NCBI GenBank assembly: GCA_002811645.1
Contig: PDIP01000003.1
Location: 320,479 to 384,478, forward strand
Length of the DNA: 64,000 bases
Direction: 5' to 3'
Source of the DNA: Corallochytrium limacisporum
Taxonomy: Eukaryota > Opisthokonta
Shown here: positions 10,361 through 19,897 of the stretch, piece after piece
How positions within the stretch are numbered: the first letter of the stretch is position 1
Layout of the letters: the number at the start of each line of letters is the position of its first letter
The notes under the pieces: model-generated
What the model was told of the DNA's origin: nothing
Database searches by the model: none
What the model saw: the letters and a program-made list of their open reading frames with translations, nothing else
Program-made: the position numbers and the translations under genes

Positions 10361-11557
10361 CTACTTCATCGCTTGAACACGTTCCTTAGCGACATTTGAG
10401 AGGCAGTTGTACACAAAGTTCCGGACCATCTTTTCCAGGTGGTATGGTCCACGGTTAAAGTCGGGACCGCCAACGTTCTGCACGTCCATTTCTTGAGCCC
10501 CGTTGGCCTTCTGCCAAAAGCACAGCAGAGTACCATGGTCAGGCTGCAACGTAATACCCACGCGGCGACGAATACCTTCCATAGCATCTCCGGTTTCCTC
10601 TTCATTGATGAAGCCATACATCTCGTCGCCGATGTCGGAAAGGACGGAGGAACACGCAGATGCCATCTTTGCTGCGGCAGGCAGGGATAGGTCCTGCACC
10701 AAAGCCACAAAGGTTGTATGGCTCGGCAAAAGGAGCTCCAGCGTCTCTGGCTGTAGCTTTGGAATCCAGGAACTATAGTTCGGATACAAGAGACCAGCAG
10801 GGTCATCAATCAGATGTTGAGTCTCTATGCGTCCCAGTCGCTTGCCTACTCCAGAGGTAATAACCACACTATGCGCTCCGACTGGTCGCTGTTCAGACGA
10901 TCTGACAGCTCTGATCGGACCCCCGTCTTCCAGGCTCTGCCAATTCCAGTGCATGCCATGAGGTAGCACCTTCCAGTCATGTGGGACAGCACCAAATACT
11001 CCTTCCCAGCGCTCAGGGTAGCGCCGCTTAAATTTTTGTCGTGATCTACGACCTCCACCTCCAGTCCATCCAGTCATACTATCCTTCTGTAATCCGCTCA
11101 GGTTAATCTGTCCCGAAGTCGGTCTGATCCCGTTCACGGTGCCGTCTGGTGCGCTAACATCGATCAAAATGTTCTCGATTTTCATAGCTGGATTGCGCGC
11201 CCGCACGCTCTGCAAATATTCTCCTAAGACTTCGACAAAGTGACCCGCACCGTCCTTGTCCGACATGTCCACAAGGACATAGTTCACGTAGTTACAATTT
11301 GTTATGGACGATGCTAAAACTGCGGACCGTCCATCCGCTGTCAACAGGGCTCCACTCTTAATCACATCTGTAACTTTCGCAGTGGGTGCCGAAGGCTTAG
11401 ACACCGACCTTGTAGTCCCAGTACCGTCCCGACCCTCGACCATGGTACCTGGGTAGTGGCTGCCGGCCACATAGCGCTTCTGCACTGCATTCCATATCTG
11501 ACGTTGGGTCTGCGGCGGTCTTATGCGCAGCAGAGCAGCTGCGTACACGGTTAACAT
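10361..11557 (-). CDS. Unknown 398-residue protein, probably mitochondrial
   Basis: A long, clean frame starting at an ATG at 11557. I do not recognise the family. The first 35 or so residues lack acidic residues and are rich in Arg, Ala and Gln (LLRIRPPQTQRQIWNAVQ), which fits a mitochondrial presequence. A glycine-rich basic patch, GWTGGGGRRSRQKFKRRYP, lies near the middle (about 164-182), reminiscent of nucleic-acid or ribosomal contacts. The C-terminal half contains LLLPSHTTFVALVQDLSLP and ends in a helical, basic tail. Codon use and the conserved-looking alternation of hydrophobic blocks suggest a real gene. It converges on CPSF3. A lineage-specific mitoribosomal or organellar RNA protein is possible, but this is a guess. 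Confidence 0.6.
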   Translation of the reverse strand: MLTVYAAALLRIRPPQTQRQIWNAVQKRYVAGSHYPGTMVEGRDGTGTTRSVSKPSAPTAKVTDVIKSGALLTADGRSAVLASSITNCNYVNYVLVDMSDKDGAGHFVEVLGEYLQSVRARNPAMKIENILIDVSAPDGTVNGIRPTSGQINLSGLQKDSMTGWTGGGGRRSRQKFKRRYPERWEGVFGAVPHDWKVLPHGMHWNWQSLEDGGPIRAVRSSEQRPVGAHSVVITSGVGKRLGRIETQHLIDDPAGLLYPNYSSWIPKLQPETLELLLPSHTTFVALVQDLSLPAAAKMASACSSVLSDIGDEMYGFINEEETGDAMEGIRRRVGITLQPDHGTLLCFWQKANGAQEMDVQNVGGPDFNRGPYHLEKMVRNFVYNCLSNVAKERVQAMK

Positions 11558-12993
11558 TGTGGGTTAAACTATTGAAATTATTATCTTGCTTGCCCTCGTC
11601 GAAAGGGATAGTACATTCATGACATCCTCATGGCACGAAGGTAGCGCATATCACATTATTACGCCATCCACTTGCTCCGTGGGTATATGGGATTACAGCT
11701 CAGTGCAAAATATACAAGCCCACACCACCTTGAGTACCCGTTCACTCATAAAGATCGTCATAATTCCTCGTGACACGGACTAGTATTCATTTACGAGTTG
11801 TCGGTATCAGAGAGCCCTCGACCTTTAGCACTCTTAGTATCCAGTACGTTTACGAACGTGCACACCCACACACACGGTTCATAGATGAGGGTACCAAAGG
11901 AACGTCACTGCTCACAGCCTGCTCATGATACTAAGACCCCTTGTGCCAACACCGGGTCAGCACCGCCGCGATACCATAAGCCACCGCCTATGCAAAATAC
12001 ACCACGGCCCACTTCGGCCCACTTCGTGGGTCGAATCCTTCCCCGCTCACCCCCAAAAAGATTATTTTCCGCACACGCTGACCATGTTGCGGTTGTTCCC
12101 AGCCTTTTTTTTTTTCTCTCCCTCTCTCTCTCTCTTTTCACTTTTCTCTTTTTGCGAACTAAAAGGAAAACGAATGGGCGGGCCGGCACGGAAGGGAGCG
12201 GGTGGGGGCGCGGGGCACGCCACCGGAATAGCCACGTTGCAGTGAGGACTTGTCTTCACCGTCTGCCCGCTTTGCTGAATTCACTATGGCCGGAACGGGG
12301 CGGTGTGGCGTGAACGCGTCTCCCCCACTTTGTCCCCGTTTTCCGCTGCGAGTGAGACTCGCCAATCGCGGTATCCGTTCCGATCTCGCCTCTCTCAGTA
12401 CAGATTGTATTATGAAAGAGTTCGGCCATCTCAACTTCTGACGATATATTGGAAGGAGTTGCATTTTGAGATAGTTCTTATTTATCAGTGTGTCGCGATG
12501 GGATATGTCCATATCATTTGACTATCTGTCCTGTTATACTGAATAAGTAAGCGTTTTGAAACATGCTGTCGTATAATGGGATGTCACTGGCTTTCATCCG
12601 TCGTCCTTACGTTCAGCAGTTCCGTTTCTTTTCCTTCCCCTGTCGGCCATGGCTCTTCACCCCAAGGCCTCCCTCCCTCCTCCCCCAAACCTCAGTGTTG
12701 CCCGTCCCCGCTCGGGGTGAGTGTCTGTGCTGCTGGCTTTTGTTTGGAGCGCTGGAGTCCCTTTAATCAAAAATCAATAACGGAAAATATTGATTGTATT
12801 CAACACCATGTGTCTGGGTAACGGCAAGCGAAGGCCGATGCGGCAGGTGGATTAGGATCGCGGCACGATGAATGGTACATTAGACGGCAGTGAGCGAAAA
12901 TATTCTGCGAACTTGCGGATAGGATTAAATGCGGTGGTATGGACTCGACCAAGACAACACCGCGAGCGTACCGGCCGGTTGGTACATCCGTCT
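11558..12993. other. Intergenic region, 1.4 kb
   Basis: No convincing gene. It holds a CA-rich patch at 11864-11876, a T11 plus CT microsatellite at 12105-12134, and an inverted repeat at 12772-12795. The short open frames are low-complexity or random in composition. Confidence 0.5.
12772..12795. promoter_or_regulatory. AT-rich dyad (ATCAATA family)
   Basis: Perfect 8-bp inverted repeat AATCAATA / TATTGATT around an 8-base spacer. It belongs to the same motif family as the dyads at 1196, 33403 and 47182, but unlike them it is not close upstream of an identified start codon: the nearest one reading away is more than 1.2 kb off. Confidence 0.35.
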
Positions 12994-13842
12994 TTACATA
13001 CGTGCCTTGCGCTTTTCCGAAAGGCGCTGCGCCATCATCATGAACGCCTTGGCAGGATCGCCACTCTCAAAGCGATGAGCGATCGTAGTCTGCTCAATGT
13101 CGTTCGTCATCAAGCTTTGGCGACGATAGTCGCTGGAGATAAGATCCTTGCCGACCTGAAGAGGGGCAGACCAGAACTCGGCCAGCTCAGAGACACGTTT
13201 CTCGAGGTCCTCGCGGAAAGTGGCATTGGGGTATACTTTGGCGACGAAACCAACACGTTCCAACTCGCGAGCCGTAACTGTGCGTCCACCGAGAAGGATG
13301 TCGTTTGCCAGACTCCTTCCCATGCTAAATGGGAAAGTAAAAGCCGACCCGCCTTCGGGACAAATGGCAAGGGTCATGAAGGGGCAATACAGAGAACTGC
13401 TCTCAGCAGCGTAGACCATGTCAAAAGCACCCAGCTGAGCAGCAGCAATTCCAACAGCAGGCCCGTTAAGGCCACAGATGAGCAATTTCTTTGCATTGTA
13501 AAGGACACGGGTCAGGCCAGAAGGGCCCCCGTCGAGGTCGGTACGGGTGTTCCTGAAGCTCTCAGCCCTGCCCACATAGTCATCTTCAGGCCTTGGCTGC
13601 AGAAAGCGCTGTTGAGAGGTGGATGCTTGCGCTACATCAGCCCCGGAAGAGTAGAATCTACCTTCGCCGGTGATGACAATAATTTTGACATTGGGATCAC
13701 TCTCGGCGGCCAACACGTAGTCAGTGGTCAGACGGTAGGAATTTGAATTCATTGCATTGCCAACCTTAGGCCGGTTGAAACGGATCCATGCTACTCCCTC
13801 TGGAGTAACATTGTAGGTCACGTCGTTTGAGTTGTCGGCCAT
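12994..13842 (-). CDS. Enoyl-CoA hydratase/isomerase family protein, ECI2-like, probably peroxisomal
   Basis: A 282-residue crotonase-fold protein. The acyl-CoA oxyanion-hole region reads GEGRFYSSGADV (about residues 60-71), and NGPAVGIAAAQLGAFDMV gives the second oxyanion glycine. The segment CPEGGSAFTFPFSMG carries the Glu used as general base by delta3,delta2-enoyl-CoA isomerases of the ECI2/PECI group; the second glutamate of true hydratases is not obvious, so isomerase activity is favoured. The isomerase moves cis-3 or trans-3 double bonds to trans-2 for beta-oxidation of unsaturated fatty acids. The C-terminus ends in Ala-Arg-Met, which fits the degenerate PTS1 pattern [SAC][KRH][LM], and there is no N-terminal presequence, so I infer peroxisomal import. 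The start ATG at 13842 is the first in frame. Confidence 0.85.
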   Translation of the reverse strand: MADNSNDVTYNVTPEGVAWIRFNRPKVGNAMNSNSYRLTTDYVLAAESDPNVKIIVITGEGRFYSSGADVAQASTSQQRFLQPRPEDDYVGRAESFRNTRTDLDGGPSGLTRVLYNAKKLLICGLNGPAVGIAAAQLGAFDMVYAAESSSLYCPFMTLAICPEGGSAFTFPFSMGRSLANDILLGGRTVTARELERVGFVAKVYPNATFREDLEKRVSELAEFWSAPLQVGKDLISSDYRRQSLMTNDIEQTTIAHRFESGDPAKAFMMMAQRLSEKRKARM

Positions 13843-14965
13843 ATTGCAAGGTGTTTGAACTAAGCTCTTAAGTATCCTCAGGGAATACTCTCAGCTGAAC
13901 TTTTCAAGACCAACGGATTTTCCCCCCGTTAAACACCTTCGCAAGGCTTGGCCGTGTGGGCCTGGCTACCTATGTAGTTTCCCCTACGTAAGCTATGGCG
14001 CACCCATCCCTTAAATTAGAAGACTACCGAGTCTAGTCTGCAGACATTCTATCGCCTAGAAAGTCATGCCACAGATGAAAGCTGCGTCACTAGTGCGGAG
14101 TCAGGGATGCTGGTTCCCTGAAGTTCTCCCAAGCCCCTCGGGAAGTAGAATCCTCGAGGCAGATGGCACTGTTCCAAATATTCATGAGGATCATATCCTT
14201 CTCTCTCTCTCTCCCCCCCCCCCCCCCAAACAGCAACGACCGACCGGGCTAGGAATGGACGTAGGACCACGACCCGCTCGTTTTTGATTAGGTGCGCAAG
14301 TGGCGCAGCGGAAACAGTGCTGAAACAGTGCGAAAACAGTGCCGCGTTGCAATATCGTTTCTGCAACTCGCCTCTCTAGATTGCCTGATCTCCTTAGCAA
14401 AAATAGAGCGGACAGGTTGCTGTAGCGAAAGCGAGCTCTGCGTACTAAAAATAGAGGGACGACGAGACCCTAGGGAACCCCTTCCCAGACCGCCCAAAGC
14501 CATCATGATTTTGTTAATCAAAAATCTGAGTAATTTGTAAATTGGTAGTAATGTCTTCAATAAGATATCTTGATTCTATTTTAATATTAAAATTTATATA
14601 CATACATGAATCATACATGATTTCAAGGTAACGAATCTTGGGCGGGGGGGAACCTCGGGGCCGGTTCATGTGCGCTCCAGCAACCCCTGCAAAGTAGGGG
14701 TCGGGCCGCAATACGACCGGGAAATAAAACGTGTATGCGAGTTGTTGCGTGTGGTTGAATCCCCTTGATCCGGAGACTTGCACACATACAGAGAGAGAGA
14801 GAGAGCTCTCCAGTTCACAACAGGGTGCAAACTTTGAATCACTGGTCTGCTGCTTCTCAGTCCACATGTTATTTGAGTGAGAATGCTTCGATCTCTGAAC
14901 TTGACCACAACACAAGGGGTTCATGCACTCCAGAATCAGTACAAGTTTGTTGTCAACATAACACA
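13843..14965. other. Intergenic region, 1.1 kb, with microsatellites
   Basis: No sure gene. Contents: a CT run followed by C15 at 14199-14227, three spaced copies of AAACAGTGC at 14312, 14323 and 14335, a G7 run near 14644 and a GA microsatellite at 14791-14805. Probably holds the promoters of the two divergent flanking genes. Confidence 0.5.
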
Positions 14966-15250
14966 ATGGCAGCTGGACGAACAGGCCGCTGCTTTGCGAG
15001 GGCTTTCGGCTCACCACAGAATCTTAGATTTTCCGCACGGACAACGAATAATGCGGGCAAGAATTCAACAAACACACTTCGGAGTTTGTTTGCAGAAGAG
15101 GCCTCGGTAGGTGGGTCGCAGCGGACAAGATCGGGACTGCGCTCCATGGCCCGCCAGTTTATTGCAAGCGAAAGTCGTGCGTTGGCCGTTGGAGCAATGT
15201 TGAAGGCCGTGGATATTATCAACTACAAGAGTATTTTGGATGATACATAA
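14966..15250 (+). CDS. Possible small mitochondrial protein (94 residues)
   Basis: A short frame from an ATG in an A-rich context (acaATGgc), similar to that of the well-supported genes here. The N-terminus of about 40 residues has Arg, Ser and Ala but no acidic residues (MAAGRTGRCFARAFG...), like a mitochondrial presequence. The C-terminal 35 residues (RSMARQFIASESRALAVG and following) look amphipathic. I do not recognise a family. The frame stays open upstream to 14765, but that part runs through a GA microsatellite and has random composition, so I place the start at 14966. It converges on the phosphatase gene with about 160 bp between them. It may be a real small gene or chance. Confidence 0.35.
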   Translation: MAAGRTGRCFARAFGSPQNLRFSARTTNNAGKNSTNTLRSLFAEEASVGGSQRTRSGLRSMARQFIASESRALAVGAMLKAVDIINYKSILDDT

Positions 15251-15410
15251 CAAAGCCAAGAGTGTACTCCGCAAAGGGTCGAATTTACTAGAACGATAAA
15301 GAACGTGTGCCATGTACATGGACGAATTATTAAATGTATTGCTATGAAACGGAAAAGTCTATGTTGGATTCAAATGCTATGTTTATGAATTGCAAATGAA
15401 GGGATGATGG

Positions 15411-16934
15411 CTAGACAATATTACCATAGAAAGCCTTTCTGAATTTGTTGCGGATGACATTGTTGATTCCAATAGAGTCTAGATACTTATCCACAGACCC
15501 GTAGTTTCTCTCAAGCTTGTCAAATACAGAAACCATGGTATCATACTCCGAACTCACCCAGTTGTCAGTGAGGCCCATCTGCAAGAACTGCTTGTGCATC
15601 GCCGGCAGCCAGGTGACCAGGCCCGTGGTACTCAGAGCATAGTCTCTTGCTATGATCTCCTTTGATGCTCCCAGGATGTGGAGGGCCATGGCGGTCACAA
15701 GTCCGGTACGGTCCTTACCATGTGCACAGCTAATCAGTACTGGATGGTTGGAAGGATCCGCCATAATTGCAAGTGACCGAGCCATGTTCGTCTTGCCGCA
15801 TTCAAGTACCACTGAATATTCGACGTCCAAAGTACGCTTGGACAAGACAGTTGTGCACACGTAGTGGCTGGTCTTCGCCTTACCACTCTCTCCGTGCTTC
15901 CTGTTGGAAATTTTCTCCTTCAATGCGATGTTGATAAGTTTCATACGCTGACTGCCATTCATTGCACCCCAAACACCCCGATGATAGTAACGAGGCCCCA
16001 GCAGAGGAGTCAGAAAGCGACGTCGATCACCATGTTTGTTGCCATACACACGAAAGTAGGATTTAGGTGTGTTCTTTGGCTTCGGCAGACTCTTCGCTTC
16101 TGAGATCCTAAAGTCCTCATAGAGGGCCTTACTACCTTCCGCACGCTCAACCTCATCAACATTTCGCAGGTCAAGATGAGTTTTAAGGCCTATTTCGTTC
16201 AGGAAAAATTCAACGTCCCCCGGAGAACAACTATCCAAGTTTGCGGATCTAAACAACTTGCCGTAGGGAATCTTGGTTGATGTGCCATCGGGCAGAGTTG
16301 CCTCCTGGCCACCAGCGTCCCGAAGATTAATAACGTTCTCCCGTGAAATCAAACGCTCCTTTCCTTTTGAGTCCCGAATGATGAGCTTAGGTGCCTGCTC
16401 AATATCTGCAGCCCGGGGTGTCAGCTCAGGAAAGTATTCAGCATTGACCAAACGGTCAAAGCCCTTGACCACCAAGTTCGCTGGCTTTTTGGCTGTGCTC
16501 CCAATGAAGTCAAAAACAGCGCTGCGCCTGCGCGGCAATTCTTCTTCTTCTTCAGTCATACCTGCAGGCATACTCAAGGTACGGGTTAATGTGTGAGACC
16601 CTTCGCTGTCCTCATCTTGAGACGCGGGATGCACGTCTCGAACTCCCTCTCTTGTTGAAAGCGGGGGCGGATTGCTCAGACGACGCAAGAGCTTTCGATG
16701 TTTAGCAGATGCTGGACGATTACCTGGGAGAATCGTATTGCCCCCGGAAGAACTGCTCTGTTGACTACCCGTAGAGAGCATTGACAGTCTGGTCTCAACA
16801 TCCTTTTCCTCCATCACTCGCTTCACATCTTTGCTTATCACATTTTCTGTAGGAAGTGAGCCGCGTCGCTCTTGTGTCGTTTCAGCTATCAGAGGACCAT
16901 TTCCTGTCTCTGTGCCCTTTTCTTTCGGAGTCAT
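15411..16934 (-). CDS. Protein tyrosine/serine phosphatase of the Y_phosphatase3 (LipA-type) family
   Basis: A 507-residue protein. Residues 1-200 are largely disordered, with Ser/Gly/Pro-rich and acidic stretches. The phosphatase domain follows: GKLFRSANLDSCSP near 240, a DLRN element, and the P-loop ISCAHGKDRTGLVTAM with Cys403 as the nucleophile and Arg six positions later (CX5R). The HGKDRTG form of the loop, with Lys and Asp, is typical of bacterial and fungal phosphatases active on phosphotyrosine, phosphoserine or phosphoinositides. Catalytic residues look intact. An insertion of about 80 residues (near 300-380, RVYGNKHGDRRRFLTPLLGP and after) lies between the first strand and the P-loop; such insertions are common in the fungal/protist members. 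The substrate cannot be told from sequence. Confidence 0.8.
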   Translation of the reverse strand: MTPKEKGTETGNGPLIAETTQERRGSLPTENVISKDVKRVMEEKDVETRLSMLSTGSQQSSSSGGNTILPGNRPASAKHRKLLRRLSNPPPLSTREGVRDVHPASQDEDSEGSHTLTRTLSMPAGMTEEEEELPRRRSAVFDFIGSTAKKPANLVVKGFDRLVNAEYFPELTPRAADIEQAPKLIIRDSKGKERLISRENVINLRDAGGQEATLPDGTSTKIPYGKLFRSANLDSCSPGDVEFFLNEIGLKTHLDLRNVDEVERAEGSKALYEDFRISEAKSLPKPKNTPKSYFRVYGNKHGDRRRFLTPLLGPRYYHRGVWGAMNGSQRMKLINIALKEKISNRKHGESGKAKTSHYVCTTVLSKRTLDVEYSVVLECGKTNMARSLAIMADPSNHPVLISCAHGKDRTGLVTAMALHILGASKEIIARDYALSTTGLVTWLPAMHKQFLQMGLTDNWVSSEYDTMVSVFDKLERNYGSVDKYLDSIGINNVIRNKFRKAFYGNIV

Positions 16935-19897
16935 GTTGCGTCTGGACCAGATTTCTCTATCGAGAGCTAGATAGAAGTGCGCACGTCTGCGTTCTCACCC
17001 AGTTTCCATTCGACTTTGTCTTATAGCTATGGTTACCCTTTCGTCTTCATATTAGTCATTGTCTGTATACAATCATCACCGTCCACTGCGCTAGCCATTC
17101 TGCTTGATCCCTTCCAAATACCTTGTGCCCCAGACCTCCTATACTTCCGCCTCACATTCCAGGGGTAAAGATCACCAGGCTCCGGGACTTGTCCACTCCC
17201 TCTCCCCGGCCCCCCCCCCCCTTCCGGGTCATGCGATGTATGTCCCAGCCGTGAGTCTGCGGGCTATTCAAGAGGAGCCCCTCACGTAACAAGAAGCGTA
17301 CACTGCGTAAGATGGAGCCCGCGAACCAGCAGCATCGGTTCCGGTCCCGCATTTATCGACCACGGTCAGGAGTGTTCTAATGTGACCGAAGGGGCCGTTT
17401 TTTAATTGTACGTGAATTAAAGTGCCCTGCAGAAAATTTTTGGCCCGTCGTGAACTGCTGCTCAGCACGCCCTCACACTCCCGCTTTCACCTTGCCCGAG
17501 GGGTACTTCAAGCCAGCTCTGTCATACCGCCAATAGGTATTAAAGACTGTGAACTGTGGCAGACCTGGACATAGCGGTAAACGATGGCACAGGGCCGACG
17601 CAGGGAAATCAAATATGTTCGCACTTCGTGGTAGTGCCGTTTCGTAAACCTAGGGTACTACAAACGGGATGCAGAGAATTCAAGGGCAGGGCACCAAGAA
17701 TTTAATGAGGAAGTGAATTCTGCTGCCGTGGTGTGATTTCTGCGCCCACCTGTGGCTTTACGAACCGCCTCGCCCTCCAATTTTTTTTTCTGCCCTTGAT
17801 TCATGCTGCCATGGTTCGGCCTCCCCTCCCTACCCCGAAAGTGCAAAATGAGCAAACGGGCCCTGAGCCGGGACCCCTCCCCCAGCGTGAAACCCGCAGC
17901 AAACGTTGGAAAAATATTCTGGGTGACTTGGTTTCTTCCAATGCCCACTGCTGCGGGCGCAGGGACCCGGATGCGGCGACTCCCGGGAGTCAGACTCGCC
18001 CGAACCGAACTGCCCCCGGACCCCGCGAACGTCCGTGAAGAGAAAATCGCACCGGTCTGCGTCTCCACACCCTGGCTCGGATACTATCTCTACTTGTTGT
18101 TGCGGTGATTATATAACTTGGAGAGAAAAATTTGCAAAGAACCAATCCTCTCATTCGTGCGACAGCTGCAGCCTGTCAGAAAAAAATCATCAACTCTCTA
18201 AAGGTTTGCTGCCGTGCAGCGGTGTTTCTTAACCAAAAGCCGGATTGGACTGGTACACGGTGGTAAGCAAAACCCGGCGTTTGTAATAAATCATGGCCAA
18301 ATTCCATCGCTTCTAGGGGGTGGAGACTGTCTTTTCGTCACCTGTTCTCCGAATCTCCAATGCAGCAACCATTGTCTCTACAGTCAGCTGAGCGTTATGG
18401 AGTTGGTGTGGTGGATTCGCGGCATCAGGCAAGCATCGCTCAGGCAGGATAATGTCCGGCCTAAGGATTGGATATGGGGATCCGCATCCCAATAGGACCT
18501 GCCAGTCATCGTCCAAATGAGTTTGGACCATGTACAAGTGAAGGCGGAGGGCATCCAGAGGATACACGCATCCAGGAGTAGGGCGAGTTCATGCGTTGGA
18601 AGATCACTAAGCCAATGCTTGTACGCAACAGTTCTTTTCACATGCTGGAATGAAGGTAAGGTATTCTCCTACACTGAACCATGCATATATTGTTAAGGTA
18701 TGTATACTTGGTTCGGGGTGTTGCTGGGCATAGGCTTGTTCACTTGGGCTTGCCCTCTCTGTCTGTCCGGTCCAGAAGAGTCTTAGTGACTATTTATAAA
18801 GCCCTCCGGATATAAAAGAGAAGTATGCTGCGACTGGGAGTGTATAATGAAAGTACTGCAATTCCACGAACGCACCCGATGATTGGCGGAAGGAGAGCAT
18901 CGGCCCATTCCAGTTTGTTCTGTGCCACTTGAGTTTTCTTCACTCCCGCTTCTCCAACGGGCTACAAAATACGGAGCTTGGTAGTGGTGCTGGGCGTCAG
19001 TTGGCTTTACATGCTGGCCAAAAAAGGCCTTCGACGATGAACTGGCAGCCAGAGATATGCGGATAGAAATGCCCAGCTTCCCCATTCCCCACCTTTGGAG
19101 CACCGTGGTTTTAAATGGCCCTGCTCTGCTTGAGTCTTTTCCTCTGTTGTGGGTGACTGTGCCGAATTTCCCCTATGAAAAAAAAATAGGGGCTCTGGGC
19201 GTGCGCATGGACCTCCCATATTTTTTTTTTACTTGAGTCCGTAATAGGATATACACTGGCGCCTAGTATCCTTCCCCACACCCCATATTCTTTCCTACAC
19301 CGTTTTTACCGGTGGACCTGCCCGTCCTCCGCCGTGATAATCCCCGTCAAATTCACGGTAGTCATCCCATATTCACGAGGCCTTAATAATCTTATCTTCA
19401 TTGGAATGTTGTTGGTTACGATTCAGTGCCACCACTGCAGAGTTCAGTTGTTAAGCATGATGAGGTGGTGATAAGTCTGCTGGATGCCACTACATGTGAG
19501 CGGGAGAGCAATAACAGCGAAATCCTGACAGTTGCGACGTATCAGATGGTCGATATATGGGGTCTGGCTGAAGTCCATATATATTGAGTACTGCGCAGTA
19601 CCGCTTGTGCAGAGCGGCTGGTGAGGAGGCGGGAGGGAAGAGGAATGGAAGCCGGGGAGTAGAACGGCAGAGTTTTTCACCCTGGAGTTTAGAGGGAGCG
19701 ATCGTACCGATGGTCTGCGACTTGTTGCTCTGAGGTGGGATGCATTTCTGCTTGCATGGATGTCCTCTACATCAGACTCGTTGCCAAATTTGCCTTGCGA
19801 TCCGTCAGCTATGTAAAATGGACAGCTTTTCTTCTAGAAACTCAACGGGACCTGGCCCTGCAAAGAACAAGAGCGAGTATGTGCTAGGCCGTTTCTC
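16935..19897. other. 3-kb divergent region without a sure gene
   Basis: The longest apparently gene-free stretch. It contains a C12 run at 17210-17221 (about 275 bp before the phosphatase ATG on the minus strand), an A9 run near 19185 and a T9 run near 19220. On the minus strand a coherent but frame-shifted protein-like stretch lies at about 18313-18644 (listed separately). A pair of inverted ATATATGG/CCATATAT elements lies at about 19551-19586. I see no RNA gene. Confidence 0.45.
18313..18644 (-). pseudogene. Possible degenerate gene or exon with a one-base frameshift
   Basis: After an acceptor-like CTTCATTCCAG (18655-18645), a minus-strand frame reads KRTVAYKHWLSDLPTHELALLLDA. One base shift near 18569 continues it as CVYPLDALRLHLYMVQTHLDDDWQ and onward to a stop at 18313. 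Composition on both sides of the shift looks protein-like, whereas each frame deteriorates beyond it. I recognise no family and found no upstream exons. It may be a decayed gene, a gene with an uncalled tiny intron, an indel in the assembly, or chance. Confidence 0.22.

Noticed and set aside
12868-13746. Plus-strand open frame of 292 codons
   Set aside because: It mirrors the enoyl-CoA isomerase gene on the other strand, which has clear homology and codon structure.
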